This document shows positions 8,722 to 16,887 of a stretch of DNA of 64,000 nt, one piece after another. A program made the position numbers and the translations under genes. The notes beneath the pieces are model-generated. The model made no database searches, had not been told where the DNA came from, and was given only the letters and a program-made list of their open reading frames with translations. Source of the stretch: Crateriforma conspicua (GTDB taxonomy: Bacteria; Planctomycetota; Planctomycetia; Pirellulales; Pirellulaceae); assembly GCF_007752935.1 (NCBI RefSeq), contig NZ_CP036319.1:2914001-2978000 (forward strand), read 5' to 3'. Each line of letters begins with the position of its first letter. Position 1 is the stretch's first letter.

Positions 8722-8926
8722 AACCAAGCACCTCCAGATTCTTCCGGATGGCTTGATCGAGCTTCTCCGTGGGGGCATACAAATCTAAAACGCAGAGACG
8801 CGAAGACGCAGAGACGCAAAGATGTTGTTCTGACTGTCTTCCTTTGCGTCTTTGCGACCTTGCGTCTTTGCGTTGAAACCCATCCCGCAACACCAAAGCA
8901 TCGTCGCCTAGCAAGCTACTCCCCAT
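8711..8926 (-). CDS. Repeat-encoded 71-codon linker ORF, copy next to hsdS
   Basis: The frame opens at ATG 8926, preceded by GGAGG, in one 205-bp unit and stops at TGA 8711-8713 in the next unit. That stop overlaps the hsdS ATG by 11 bases. The product would begin MGSSLLGDDALVLRDGF, run through the translated palindrome and end KLDQAIRKNLEVLGYGE, a copy of the HsdM tail. Seen directly: start, ribosome binding site and overlap are all preserved. Whether a stable peptide is made is unknown; passing ribosomes on to hsdS is my inference. Confidence 0.35.
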   Translation of the reverse strand: MGSSLLGDDALVLRDGFQRKDARSQRRKGRQSEQHLCVSASSRLCVLDLYAPTEKLDQAIRKNLEVLGYGE

Positions 8927-9131
8927 AACCAAGCACCTCCAGATTTTTCCGGATGGCTTGATCGAGCTTCTCCGTGGGGGCATACAAATTTAAAACGCAG
9001 AGGCGCGAAGGCGCAGAGGCGCAAAGATTTTGGTCTTGGTCTCTTCCTTTGCGTCTTTGCGACCTTGCGTCTTTGCGTTGAAACCCATCCCGCAACACCA
9101 AAGCATCGTCGCCTAGCAAGCTACTCCCCAT
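8916..9131 (-). CDS. Repeat-encoded 71-codon linker ORF, middle copy
   Basis: It has the same design as its neighbours. ATG 9131 lies 9 bases after GGAGG, and TAG 8916-8918 overlaps the next linker ATG (8926) by 11 bases. The predicted product shares MGSSLLGDDALVLRDGF and the KLDQAIRKNLEVLGYGE tail, and differs from the copy nearest hsdM only in the part translated from the diverged palindrome. The short cysteine- and arginine-rich middle (LCVSASSRLCVL) is the palindrome read as protein. I infer a coupling role rather than a folded product. Confidence 0.35.
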   Translation of the reverse strand: MGSSLLGDDALVLRDGFQRKDARSQRRKGRDQDQNLCASAPSRLCVLNLYAPTEKLDQAIRKNLEVLGYGE

Positions 9132-9336
9132 AACCAAGCACCTCCAGATTTTTCCGGATGGCTTGATCGAGCTTCTCCGTGGGGGCATACAAATTTAAAA
9201 CGCAGAGGCGCGAAGGCGCAGAGGCGCAAAGATTTTGGTCTTGGTCTCTTCCTTTGCGTCTTTGCGACCTTGCGTCTTTGCGTTGAAACCCATCCCGCAA
9301 CACCAAAGCATCGTCGCCTAGCAAGCTACTCCCCAT
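9121..9336 (-). CDS. Repeat-encoded 71-codon linker ORF, copy next to hsdM
   Basis: ATG 9336 lies inside the last codons of hsdM (TATGGGGAGTAG), so the hsdM stop at 9326-9328 overlaps this frame by 11 bases. It stops at 9121-9123, again overlapping the next linker start. The ribosome binding site GGAGG is part of the hsdM coding end (codons for LEV). This is the first link in the chain hsdM, three linkers, hsdS. There is no similarity to any protein family I recognise other than the copied HsdM tail. Confidence 0.35.
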   Translation of the reverse strand: MGSSLLGDDALVLRDGFQRKDARSQRRKGRDQDQNLCASAPSRLCVLNLYAPTEKLDQAIRKNLEVLGYGE

Positions 9337-10918
9337 AACCAAGCACCTCCAGATTCTTCCTGATCGCTTGATCGAGCTTCTCCGCTTCATCCATCTGCCC
9401 GTACAGCGTGGCGGTCAAGTCAGCCATCTTCGTCTCAAACGGAATGCCGTCGTCTTCCAGCGGAGCCGCGCCGACATAACGTCCCGGCGTGAGCACGTAG
9501 TCGTTGGCTTTGATGTCCTCCAGCGTCGAGCTTTTGCAAAAGCCGGGTTGGTCTTCGTACTCGCCGTCCTTCGATTCGCCTCGCCAAGCGTGATAGGTCC
9601 TCGCAATCTCGTCGATGTCGTCTTCGGTCAACTCCTTGTGCGTGCGGTCCACCATCGTGCCGTGGTTTCGAGCGTCGATGAAAAGCGTTTCGCCGTGACG
9701 GGCGCGGAGGTCGCTACCAGACCGGCGGCTAGCGCCTTGCCGCTCACCTTTATTCTTGGTGATGAACCACAGGCAAACGGGAATCTGAGTCGTGTAAAAC
9801 AACTGCCCCGGCAGCGCGATCATGCAATCGATCAGATCGTTTTCGATCAGCTTTTGGCGAATCTTGCCCTCGCCGCTGGTGCTGGTGGACATCGAACCGT
9901 TGGCCAGCACAAAACCCGCGATGCCATTTTCAGACAGCTTCGACACCATGTGTAGGATCCAGCCGTAGTTGGCGTTGCCGGTGGGCGGCACGTCGTAACC
10001 GCTCCAGCGAGGATCGTCGCTCAGTTCGTCGGCGGCTCGCCACGCTTTCAGGTTGAACGGCGGATTGGCCATGATGTAATCCGCCTTCAGATCCGGATGC
10101 TGATCCTTGAAAAAGGTGTCGGCGGGGACTTCGCCCAGATTGCCCGAGATGCCGCGAATGGCCAGATTCATTTTGGCCAGCTTGTACGTCGTGCTGGTTT
10201 GCTCCTGCCCGTAGATCGAGATGTCTTTCTGGTTGCCGCTATGGCTGGTGACAAACTTGACGGACTGGACAAACATGCCGCCGCTGCCACAGCAGGGGTC
10301 GTAGATCTTGCCGCTGTACGGCTCGATCATTTCCGCGATCAGGTTGACCACGCACTTGGGCGTGTAGAACTCGCCGCCCCCTTTGCCTTCGGTCGCCGCA
10401 AATTTGCCCAGGAAGTACTCGTAGACGCGGCCTACGACATCCTCTTTGGAATCGGCAATCGTGTTGATGTTGTTGATGCTGTCAATCAACGCCGCCAGCT
10501 TGGCAACATCGATGCCCATCCGCGAGAAGTAGTTGTCGGGTAGTGCTCCCTTGAGCGATGGGTTGTTCTTTTCCACGGCATGCAGGGCGCTATCGATACG
10601 AACGGCGATGTCGTCTTGTTTGGCCTGCGCCACGATCGTGGACCACCGCGAGTTCTCTGGCAGATAGAAGACGTTCTTCATCGTGTAGAACTCGACCATG
10701 TCCACATAGTCGCCCTTGCCGTCATCGATGATCGCCTGCCGCCGCTCCTCAAATCGATCGCTGACGAACTTCAGAAAGATCAGCGAGAGGACGACGTGCT
10801 TGTACTCGGACGATTCAACCGTCCCACGCAGCTTGTCTGCGGTGTCCCAGAGGGTTTGCTCGAAGGATTTTTTGGATTCAGTTGCCTTCTTCTTGGATGC
10901 GGTTGATTTCTTTGCCAT
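9326..10918 (-). CDS. hsdM: Type I restriction-modification DNA methyltransferase subunit M
   Basis: This 530-aa N6-adenine methylase subunit has an N-terminal helical domain (about 15-165, SFEQTLWDTADKLRGTVESS). The catalytic domain follows with FYTPKCVVNLI, the AdoMet loop DPCCGSGG (207-214) and the catalytic NPPF (285-288). The C-terminal part ends EKLDQAIRKNLEVLGYGE. With HsdS it methylates host sites; with HsdR added it cuts unmodified DNA. Around residues 395-410 (NKGERQGASRRSGSDLRA) the protein looks slightly longer than is usual before ETLFIDARN, and the DNA there resembles a dispersed repeat. It is the first gene of the operon, with a promoter-like sequence just upstream. Its last 55 bases are the source of the downstream 205-bp repeats. 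Confidence 0.96.
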   Translation of the reverse strand: MAKKSTASKKKATESKKSFEQTLWDTADKLRGTVESSEYKHVVLSLIFLKFVSDRFEERRQAIIDDGKGDYVDMVEFYTMKNVFYLPENSRWSTIVAQAKQDDIAVRIDSALHAVEKNNPSLKGALPDNYFSRMGIDVAKLAALIDSINNINTIADSKEDVVGRVYEYFLGKFAATEGKGGGEFYTPKCVVNLIAEMIEPYSGKIYDPCCGSGGMFVQSVKFVTSHSGNQKDISIYGQEQTSTTYKLAKMNLAIRGISGNLGEVPADTFFKDQHPDLKADYIMANPPFNLKAWRAADELSDDPRWSGYDVPPTGNANYGWILHMVSKLSENGIAGFVLANGSMSTSTSGEGKIRQKLIENDLIDCMIALPGQLFYTTQIPVCLWFITKNKGERQGASRRSGSDLRARHGETLFIDARNHGTMVDRTHKELTEDDIDEIARTYHAWRGESKDGEYEDQPGFCKSSTLEDIKANDYVLTPGRYVGAAPLEDDGIPFETKMADLTATLYGQMDEAEKLDQAIRKNLEVLGYGE

Positions 10919-10955
10919 GCGGGTCGATCGGATAACGAAAAAGGCAGTGCTTCTA

Positions 10956-10985
10956 CTATTAGGATGAAAACCAAGAGTTTAGCAA
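10956..10985 (-). promoter_or_regulatory. Candidate promoter for the hsd operon
   Basis: Read on the minus strand, TTGCTA (10985-10980) and TAATAG (10961-10956) are separated by 18 bases, 38 bases upstream of the hsdM ATG. This is a sigma-70-like match judged by eye only. Confidence 0.35.
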
Positions 10986-11387
10986 TTTGACCTGTTCTTA
11001 ACACGACCGGTTGCACCATCGGTGTGCCCATTCATTGGATTCGGATTCGCAAACAACCCTGGTGCACAGCTCGACGTAATACAATTGTTGCTATTTGCAT
11101 CCAGTGGATGGTGCGTGAAGCTATGCCGTCAAACCGGGGGCTTGTCCATTCCGGCCGTTTCCCCAGACCGAAGAAGTTCTTGGAGTTACTGGAACACAAC
11201 GCTGGATGTGTTGCCGAACCAGAGGTAACTGTGTGACCGAACGCGGAACGAATGGGAACGCGAACATGGCTACGCAAAGGATCAACTCAACTGCCAATAG
11301 ACCAATGCCAATTTCAATCGAGGTGATCGGCCTACAAATGATTCCAGGCCGAAGCAAAGCACGAAATCACTACGTGTAAGTGTGAGC
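10986..11387. other. Intergenic region between hsdM and thiD
   Basis: About 400 bases separate the hsdM promoter region from the end of thiD. Short open frames exist on both strands (for example 11024-11236 plus) but none has a ribosome binding site, family motif or plausible composition. I see no tRNA, repeat or clear terminator. Its base composition is less GC-rich than the thiD side, so it may be the outer edge of the restriction island. Confidence 0.5.
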
Positions 11388-12230
11388 CTAGCAGCGGATC
11401 GTCTTCTTTGACGCTTCCAAGACGTCGATTGCGCTGACACCCCGGCCGATTCGATACGGCGATGCGATGCCGGCGGTGACGAAACGTCGGGCGCGTTCGA
11501 TGGCCGAAACCAAGTCCTTTTGGGACGCCAGACCGGCGGTGATCGCGGCCGACAGCACGCAACCGGTGCCGTGCAGATTGCCGCCGTCGATCCACTGGGT
11601 CGTCCAGGTTTGCGTTTCCGGCCGTCCGCTTTGGCCTGAGCGCAGCGACAAAAAATCGACCGCGTGATTGTCGAATTGGGCTTTGATCAAGACGGCTGGA
11701 ACGCCCTGGTCGTGCAACCGCGTCGCGGCAACGGCCAAATCGTCTTCGCTTTCGATGCTGGTTTCCGCCAGTCGTTCGGCTTCGAATCGATTGGGGGTGA
11801 CCAGGGACGCGACCGGCAACAACTGGGTTCGCAATGCGTCGACGGCGCCGTCATCGATGATCGCGTGGCCGTGTTTGCTGATCATCACCGGGTCGACCAC
11901 GATCGGACATTTCAGTGACGACAAAGCCGCCGCGACCGTGGCGATCATTTCAGCCGTACCCAAAGCACCGGTCTTCACCGCGTCGGGCGGAATGTCACTG
12001 GTCACGCAGTCGAATTGGCTTTGGAAAAAGTCCATCTGCAGCATTTCGACCGCTTCGACGCCTTGCGTGTTTTGCACGGTCAGCAGCGTCACTACCGCCG
12101 AACCATAGACGCCGAAGGCATGCAGCGTTTTCAAATCGGCTTGCATCCCGGCACCGCCCGACGGATCGCTGCCGGCGATGGTCAGTGCGACGGGATGGCG
12201 TGGGCCGAGTGGTGTTTCAGGTTGGTTCAT
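11388..12230 (-). CDS. thiD: Hydroxymethylpyrimidine/phosphomethylpyrimidine kinase
   Basis: This 280-aa kinase of thiamine synthesis phosphorylates 4-amino-5-hydroxymethyl-2-methylpyrimidine (phosphate) in the cytosol. The N-terminal LTIAGSDPSGGAGMQADLK is the ThiD substrate motif, KTGALGTAEMI follows, and IVVDPVMISKHGHAIID is the typical ribokinase-fold strand and loop. Near the end, WIDGGNLHGTGCVLSAAIT contains the GTGC anion hole with the catalytic base region. The length is normal for ThiD. The ATG at 12230 leaves about 20 residues before the conserved core. It is a single gene here, transcribed divergently from the O-antigen-ligase-like gene across a 256-base gap in which I see nothing else. 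Confidence 0.94.
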   Translation of the reverse strand: MNQPETPLGPRHPVALTIAGSDPSGGAGMQADLKTLHAFGVYGSAVVTLLTVQNTQGVEAVEMLQMDFFQSQFDCVTSDIPPDAVKTGALGTAEMIATVAAALSSLKCPIVVDPVMISKHGHAIIDDGAVDALRTQLLPVASLVTPNRFEAERLAETSIESEDDLAVAATRLHDQGVPAVLIKAQFDNHAVDFLSLRSGQSGRPETQTWTTQWIDGGNLHGTGCVLSAAITAGLASQKDLVSAIERARRFVTAGIASPYRIGRGVSAIDVLEASKKTIRC

Positions 12231-12486
12231 CGATCCAGCTTTGGCGAGGGAAGCCCAGTAGTCTGTGACGGTTCGCCGGACGATGGAATGGGGGGATCAC
12301 AGGCACTGTGACGCGGATGCGGGTCCGGTGCGGCACCGATCGGATGACTGGATCGTTTCGCGTGGCTATCGAGATCGCCCAGCGACTAAACTGCGTCGGT
12401 GGTTTCAAGCCATTGTTTGATCGTTTCAAGTCACATCCACTGTGTCGGCCGCTGTTCGGGCCGCCAGCCCCGTTTGCCGTCCGCGA

Positions 12487-13872
12487 ATGTTTTCCGTCGA
12501 AACGTCTTATCTGTTTTTCGTCATCCTCAGTCTCATCGTGGCCGCGATCGCCGCTTGGAAGACGGGCCGTCAATGGGCGTTGGGCGTCGGGGTGGCGGTG
12601 TCCATGTCGGCGGCCAGTTGGTTTGAAATCGATATCGCCGGTTTCCCGGTCGATGTGCTGTCGACGGTTTCCATTGTGTTGTTGGTCGTCGCATCGGCGA
12701 TGTATTGGCGACGATTGTTGTGGCCCATCACCGTTATGGATGTCCTGGTCACGGCTTTGGCGGTGTGGCATGGGGTGGTGGATCTGCAATACGGTGATCC
12801 TGTTGCCACGACGGCCGCGCGAGCCTACGCCGAATGGTGGCTGGCCTACGCAGCTGGCCGTTACGCATTCATGCACCGGAGTTCCCTGTCTGTCTTGGCG
12901 CCCTGGTTTGCCGGGGTCGCGGTCGTGTTATCGGTTGCGGCGATGATCGAATGCTGGACCGGCATCAATTTGTGGGAAGCGATCTTTCATGTGGCCGATG
13001 ATCGAGTGAATCGTCCCCAAGGGCTGCGATTCGATCTGTTCCATCGTGCCATCGCGACGACACGACACCCGATCTTTTTGGGCGTGATCTTGATGCTGTT
13101 GTCACCGTGGGCGTGGGTGACGTGGGATTCGGCGTTGACGCGGCGACGCGCATGGTGGGGCGTCATCGCTTTTGTGCTGATCTTGCTGGGCATTGCCGCC
13201 ACGGTATCGCGTGGGCCGGTGTTGGGGATGGCGGTTGCCGCGGTCTTCTTTGCTTGTGTCCAGTGGCGAATCGCTCGGATCATCCTGGTGCCGGTCATCG
13301 TGATCGCAATCGCGTTGCTGGTTTGGCGGTTCGATGACGTGGTGACCAAATTGGACGAGTCCGTCGGCGTGGAGTCCGCGACGATTGTCGAAGTCGACGA
13401 GGACGCAGAGATTTATACCGGCACGCGGAACCGCATCTTTGTGATGAAGATCTACGGTCCGATCGTCTTGAAAGGCGGCTTGCTGGGGTTTGGGACGGAC
13501 AACACCGACCAGTTCCCGCCGAACGTTCCCGGGTTGCCCGCGGACAAACGCAGCCGGCTGCGACTGAGGATCGTGGACAACTCTTTTGTCTTGGTGGGGC
13601 TGCGTTTCGGGATCGTGGGGCTGACGATCTTCACGTCGCTGTTCGTCGCCGCGGTCGTCGGATGCCTGCGCCTGCGGCGTGCGGCGTCGACGTATCTAAT
13701 CCCCTGTGGTCCGGTCAGTGTGACCGTATTGGCGGCGATGTTCGTCGGGGTCGCATTGGAGTTATTGACCGTGTACTGCGACTATGACTTTGTGCCGGTC
13801 TTGCTGATGCATTTCGGCGTCGTCAGCGGGGTTCAGTTGTCGATCCGCGAAGCGATTCGAAACCCCGCGTGA
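12487..13872 (+). CDS. O-antigen ligase-like polytopic membrane protein
   Basis: This 461-aa protein has about ten or more hydrophobic segments from residue 5 onward (SYLFFVILSLIVAAIAAW, LSTVSIVLLVVASAMYW, SLSVLAPWFAGVAVVLSV and others). A large hydrophilic loop around residues 295-370 contains TGTRNRIFVMKIYGPIVLKG, GFGTDN and RLRIVDNSFVLVGLRFG. That loop and its preceding SRGP segment are typical of the Wzy_C family (O-antigen ligase WaaL or polymerase Wzy), which join or polymerise lipid-linked sugars at the outer face of the inner membrane. The exact substrate cannot be read. ATG 12487 is preferred over a GTG at 12442, which would add a non-membrane leader. The neighbours are not glycosyltransferases, so the context gives little help. 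Confidence 0.7.
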   Translation: MFSVETSYLFFVILSLIVAAIAAWKTGRQWALGVGVAVSMSAASWFEIDIAGFPVDVLSTVSIVLLVVASAMYWRRLLWPITVMDVLVTALAVWHGVVDLQYGDPVATTAARAYAEWWLAYAAGRYAFMHRSSLSVLAPWFAGVAVVLSVAAMIECWTGINLWEAIFHVADDRVNRPQGLRFDLFHRAIATTRHPIFLGVILMLLSPWAWVTWDSALTRRRAWWGVIAFVLILLGIAATVSRGPVLGMAVAAVFFACVQWRIARIILVPVIVIAIALLVWRFDDVVTKLDESVGVESATIVEVDEDAEIYTGTRNRIFVMKIYGPIVLKGGLLGFGTDNTDQFPPNVPGLPADKRSRLRLRIVDNSFVLVGLRFGIVGLTIFTSLFVAAVVGCLRLRRAASTYLIPCGPVSVTVLAAMFVGVALELLTVYCDYDFVPVLLMHFGVVSGVQLSIREAIRNPA

Positions 13873-13897
13873 CGATCCTTCGCGACAGATAGATTCT

Positions 13898-15004
13898 TTA
13901 GGACGACGTCGCGCGGTGAGTCGGGACGGGACGGCCCGGCCGGAATGATTGGATCGATTCAACGCTCAACTGGACGCCGGTCTGATCGGCGACTTGTTTC
14001 AGCGAACGCTGGACGATGGATTCCAACGTTTCCGGTGCGATGGCGACTCGAGCGTTGACGACCATGCGAAACGATGTGGCCGCCAAGCCGCCGGTGGGCA
14101 TCGACAAGGCAACATCGCTGTCGTTGCTGACCAAGTTCGCGACGGCGGAATCCGATTCGGTCTGCACGATGGCTTTGACGTGCGCGACCTCGGCGTCTGC
14201 GGCGGCAAACTGATCCTTCAAGTCGTTCAAGACCGCCGTCAGCGTCTGGTCCAGATCGATCGGTTCGGAATGCTGCCAAGATGTCGTCGCGTTCAGCCAA
14301 CCCAATTCCGCTTCACCGTTGGCATACATGTCATAGTCGACTTCCATGAACAGGTTGTGCTTCGGCGCCGGTTGTTCGATGTGCCGGATCAATTCATCCA
14401 GTCCGTCGCCGGTCTTGGCGGACATGGCGACGATTGGCCGTTCGGGGAAGTTCTTTTCGACGTTCGTTTCAAGCAACTGACGCTGCGATGGATCCAATTC
14501 GTCGATGCGATTGATGACCACGACGTCCGCTTCTTCCAACTGTTTGCGGAAAATGTATTCCGCGTTGGGTGAAAAACCGCGTTGGCCGACGCCCGACAAA
14601 ATCTTTTGCCCGTGGCTAGGTTTCAACAGGACCGCGTACGGGGCGACTTCGAAACGTTCTCCCAGCAACTGCATCATCGGAACGGCGATGGTCGCGATCA
14701 GATCGGTGCAGGATCCCACCGGTTCGGCCAAGATGACGTCGGGCCGATGAGCCTGGGACAGCGATTCCATTTGGCCGACCAAGCCGTCGAAGTTGCAGCA
14801 GAAGCAGGAACCAGCGACTTCGCCGACGTCGAACCCTTGGTTTCGCAACAAGTGCGTGTCGACCAAGTGGTCCGCCTGGTCGTTGGTGACGATGACGACG
14901 TTCTTGCCTTGCGACTGATAATGGCGGGCCAGTCGTGCCAGCGTCGTCGTTTTCCCGGCGCCCAGGAATCCGCCCAGCATCACAAATCGAATCGGTTGGC
15001 TCAT
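13898..15004 (-). CDS. CobW/COG0523-type G3E GTPase
   Basis: This 368-aa protein has the P-loop GGFLGAGKTT near its start, the metal-binding CxCC motif (GSCFCCNFD), a Walker B-type AEPVGSC segment and the NRID variant of the guanine-specificity motif. COG0523 proteins are GTP-dependent metal chaperones or insertases (zinc or cobalt) acting in the cytosol. The C-terminal region (about 225-368) is hydrophilic with few histidines, unlike the canonical CobW C-domain, so the metal cannot be assigned. ATG 15004 is chosen; a TTG seven codons earlier also opens the frame. It ends 25 bases from the convergent O-antigen-ligase-like gene. Confidence 0.85.
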   Translation of the reverse strand: MSQPIRFVMLGGFLGAGKTTTLARLARHYQSQGKNVVIVTNDQADHLVDTHLLRNQGFDVGEVAGSCFCCNFDGLVGQMESLSQAHRPDVILAEPVGSCTDLIATIAVPMMQLLGERFEVAPYAVLLKPSHGQKILSGVGQRGFSPNAEYIFRKQLEEADVVVINRIDELDPSQRQLLETNVEKNFPERPIVAMSAKTGDGLDELIRHIEQPAPKHNLFMEVDYDMYANGEAELGWLNATTSWQHSEPIDLDQTLTAVLNDLKDQFAAADAEVAHVKAIVQTESDSAVANLVSNDSDVALSMPTGGLAATSFRMVVNARVAIAPETLESIVQRSLKQVADQTGVQLSVESIQSFRPGRPVPTHRATSS

Positions 15005-15133
15005 GTCGTGACTGTTCGCTTGCAATGTTCAGGTGGGGTGGGAAGATCGGTGGGCTGCACGCGTGGATCGTGCCGATGCACCAGTTTAATGGTCGGCGCG
15101 ACCCGTCGCCCGCTTCATCTGGCCGGCAAAACC

Positions 15134-16102
15134 TTACTTGTAGTTCGGCGTCGGCGGCCGATAGTCGTCCAGATTGATCGTGCGGAACCACTCGATCGTC
15201 TTCGCCAGGCCGGTGGCCAGGTCGGTCGTCGGCGACCAATTCAGATGCTTCTTCGCCAGCGTGATGTCGGGCTGGCGGCGTGTCGGATCGTCCGCCGGCA
15301 GCGGTTCGGTGGTCAGTGTGGATTTTGATCCGCTGATTTCGATCACCTTTTCGGCCAGTTCACGGATCGTGTATTCGTCTTGGTTGCCGATGTTGGCCGG
15401 GCCGATGAATCCGTCCTCGCAATTCATCAATCGGATGATGCCTTCGATCAAGTCATCGCGGTAACAAAACGATCGGGTCTGGGTGCCTTCGCCAAAGATC
15501 GTGATCGGTTCACCGGCCAAAGCTTGGCGGATGAAGTTGGACACCACGCGTCCGTCGAACGGGTGCATCCGCGGGCCATAAGTGTTGAAGATCCGAACGA
15601 TGCGAACATCGACGTTGTTATAGCGGTGGTAATCCATGAACAACGTTTCGGCGACACGCTTGCCTTCGTCGTAACAGGCTCGGATGCCGATCGGGCTGAC
15701 GCTGCCGCGATAGCTTTCCGGTTGCGGATGGACCTCTGGATCACCGTAAACTTCGCTGGTGCTGGCTTGCAGAATGCGGCCGCCACACCGCTTGGCCAGC
15801 CCCAGCATGTTGATGCTGCCCAACACGCTGGTCTTGATCGTCTTGATCGGATTGAATTGGTAATGGCCCGGGGCGGCGGGGCAAGCCAGGTTGTAGATCT
15901 GGTCGACTTCCAAAAAGACCGGCACCGTGATGTCGTGTCGAATCAATTCGAAATTCGGATAGTCCAGCAAGTGTGTGACGTTGGTCTTTTGGCTGGTAAA
16001 GAAGTTGTCCAGACAAATGACGTCGTGGCCGTCTTTGACCAAGCGTTCGCACAGGTGTGAGCCCAGGAATCCGGCGCCGCCGGTGACAAGAATTCGAAGC
16101 AT
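15134..16102 (-). CDS. UDP-glucuronate decarboxylase (UDP-xylose synthase)
   Basis: This 322-aa extended SDR enzyme converts UDP-glucuronate to UDP-xylose in the cytosol, a donor for cell-surface polysaccharide. The NAD-binding motif [14 protein letters not shown] is at residues 8-21. The subfamily-typical [20 protein letters not shown] follows, then STSEVYGDP, the catalytic pair in [11 protein letters not shown] (Tyr-x3-Lys), and [19 protein letters not shown]. The start MLRILVTGG at 16102 puts the glycine motif where the family has it; about 60 in-frame codons upstream are open but look non-coding. A 331-base divergent gap to the TerB-like gene holds nothing I recognise. Confidence 0.9.
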   Translation of the reverse strand: MLRILVTGGAGFLGSHLCERLVKDGHDVICLDNFFTSQKTNVTHLLDYPNFELIRHDITVPVFLEVDQIYNLACPAAPGHYQFNPIKTIKTSVLGSINMLGLAKRCGGRILQASTSEVYGDPEVHPQPESYRGSVSPIGIRACYDEGKRVAETLFMDYHRYNNVDVRIVRIFNTYGPRMHPFDGRVVSNFIRQALAGEPITIFGEGTQTRSFCYRDDLIEGIIRLMNCEDGFIGPANIGNQDEYTIRELAEKVIEISGSKSTLTTEPLPADDPTRRQPDITLAKKHLNWSPTTDLATGLAKTIEWFRTINLDDYRPPTPNYK

Positions 16103-16432
16103 CGGATTGGCCGTTGTCCCCAAGGAAACAAATCGATTCGTCGTGCCGCCAGCCACACGCATCTGTGGCGGCGACCGACCGCAGGTTCTTTTGACGGGGA
16201 TATTAGCGGGAACCCGGCCCAGACGGCACCCGAGAATGCCGGAAAGCACAGCCCCGGCGATCCGGCGATCGGCCGTCGAATTCATCCGTGGATCTCACGG
16301 TGTCGCGGCGCATCGTCTATATGCACGGGCATCCCCCCCCCTCGGTACACCGATGCCGGCGCGTATAGACTGTGCGTCGCGGTGGCGATGTCGCCATCGC
16401 GCGTGACCGTGCACCCAACGCTGTGGAATCTG

Positions 16433-16849
16433 ATGGCCGACGAAAGTTTCATTCGGCGAAAACGCCACCTTCAAAATTTGGTCGTCATGGCCCTGGCCGA
16501 TGGGCAGTTGGGCGAACGCGAAGTCAACGTGGTGGCCGACCGTTGCATCGAGCTGGGCTTAAGCGAAATCGAATTGCACGAAGCGATTCGGTACAGCCTG
16601 AGTGATGATGCGGCGTTGGAATTGCCCGAAGATCCGGACGATCGCGAAGCCTTGATGAAGGATTTGATTCGTGTGATGGCGGCCGACGGTGACTTGCAAG
16701 AAAGCGAAAAAAGGCTGTTTGCACTGGCCGCGGCACGGATGAATCTGACGCCCGAGGATTTGGATCGTCTGTTGGCATCGATGCCGCCGGTCGGTGACGC
16801 GGGGGCTCCGGTGCAAGATTCAGAAACGGACGAAGGTTCAGGATCCTGA
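16433..16849 (+). CDS. TerB-like helical domain protein
   Basis: This 138-aa mainly helical cytosolic protein has ALADGQLGEREVNVVADRC and, about 60 residues later, RVMAADGDLQESEKRLFALA. This pair of acidic DG-x-L-x-x-x-E turns is typical of the TerB/DjlA N-terminal fold. The function of stand-alone TerB-like proteins is not known; metal binding has been proposed for the family. Upstream in-frame starts exist at 16382 (GTG) and 16388 (ATG), but ATG 16433 lies after GGAA and directly before the conserved part. The C-terminus is an acidic, serine-rich tail (QDSETDEGSGS). CoaB follows after 38 bases on the same strand, so they may be co-transcribed. Confidence 0.6.
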   Translation: MADESFIRRKRHLQNLVVMALADGQLGEREVNVVADRCIELGLSEIELHEAIRYSLSDDAALELPEDPDDREALMKDLIRVMAADGDLQESEKRLFALAAARMNLTPEDLDRLLASMPPVGDAGAPVQDSETDEGSGS

Positions 16850-16887
16850 ACCCACCGTGTTTTTTGATTGAAGGAAAGATCGCCGAC

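Larger units (their letters stand above)
8718..9383. repeat. Tandem 205-bp repeat, three full units plus the parental hsdM end
   Basis: The string CCATAACCAAGCACCTCCAG recurs at 8718, 8923, 9128 and 9333, exactly 205 bases apart. Each unit holds a copy of the last ~55 bases of hsdM (the fourth copy is the real hsdM end), an imperfect palindrome of the ACGCAGAGGCGC family (8789-8874, 8994-9079, 9199-9284) and a constant 45-base spacer. Units 8923-9127 and 9128-9332 look identical, whereas unit 8718-8922 has diverged, mainly in the palindrome. The length is one base more than a multiple of three, so each ATG frame runs into the HsdM-tail frame of the next unit. Confidence 0.95.

Noticed and set aside
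8718-9383. CRISPR-like array between hsdM and hsdS
   Set aside because: The units are 205 bases with no unique spacers; copies two and three are identical throughout, so this is a tandem duplication.
11022-11277. Short frames on both strands in the hsdM-thiD gap
   Set aside because: 68-81 codons, overlapping one another, with no ribosome binding site and no recognisable motif.
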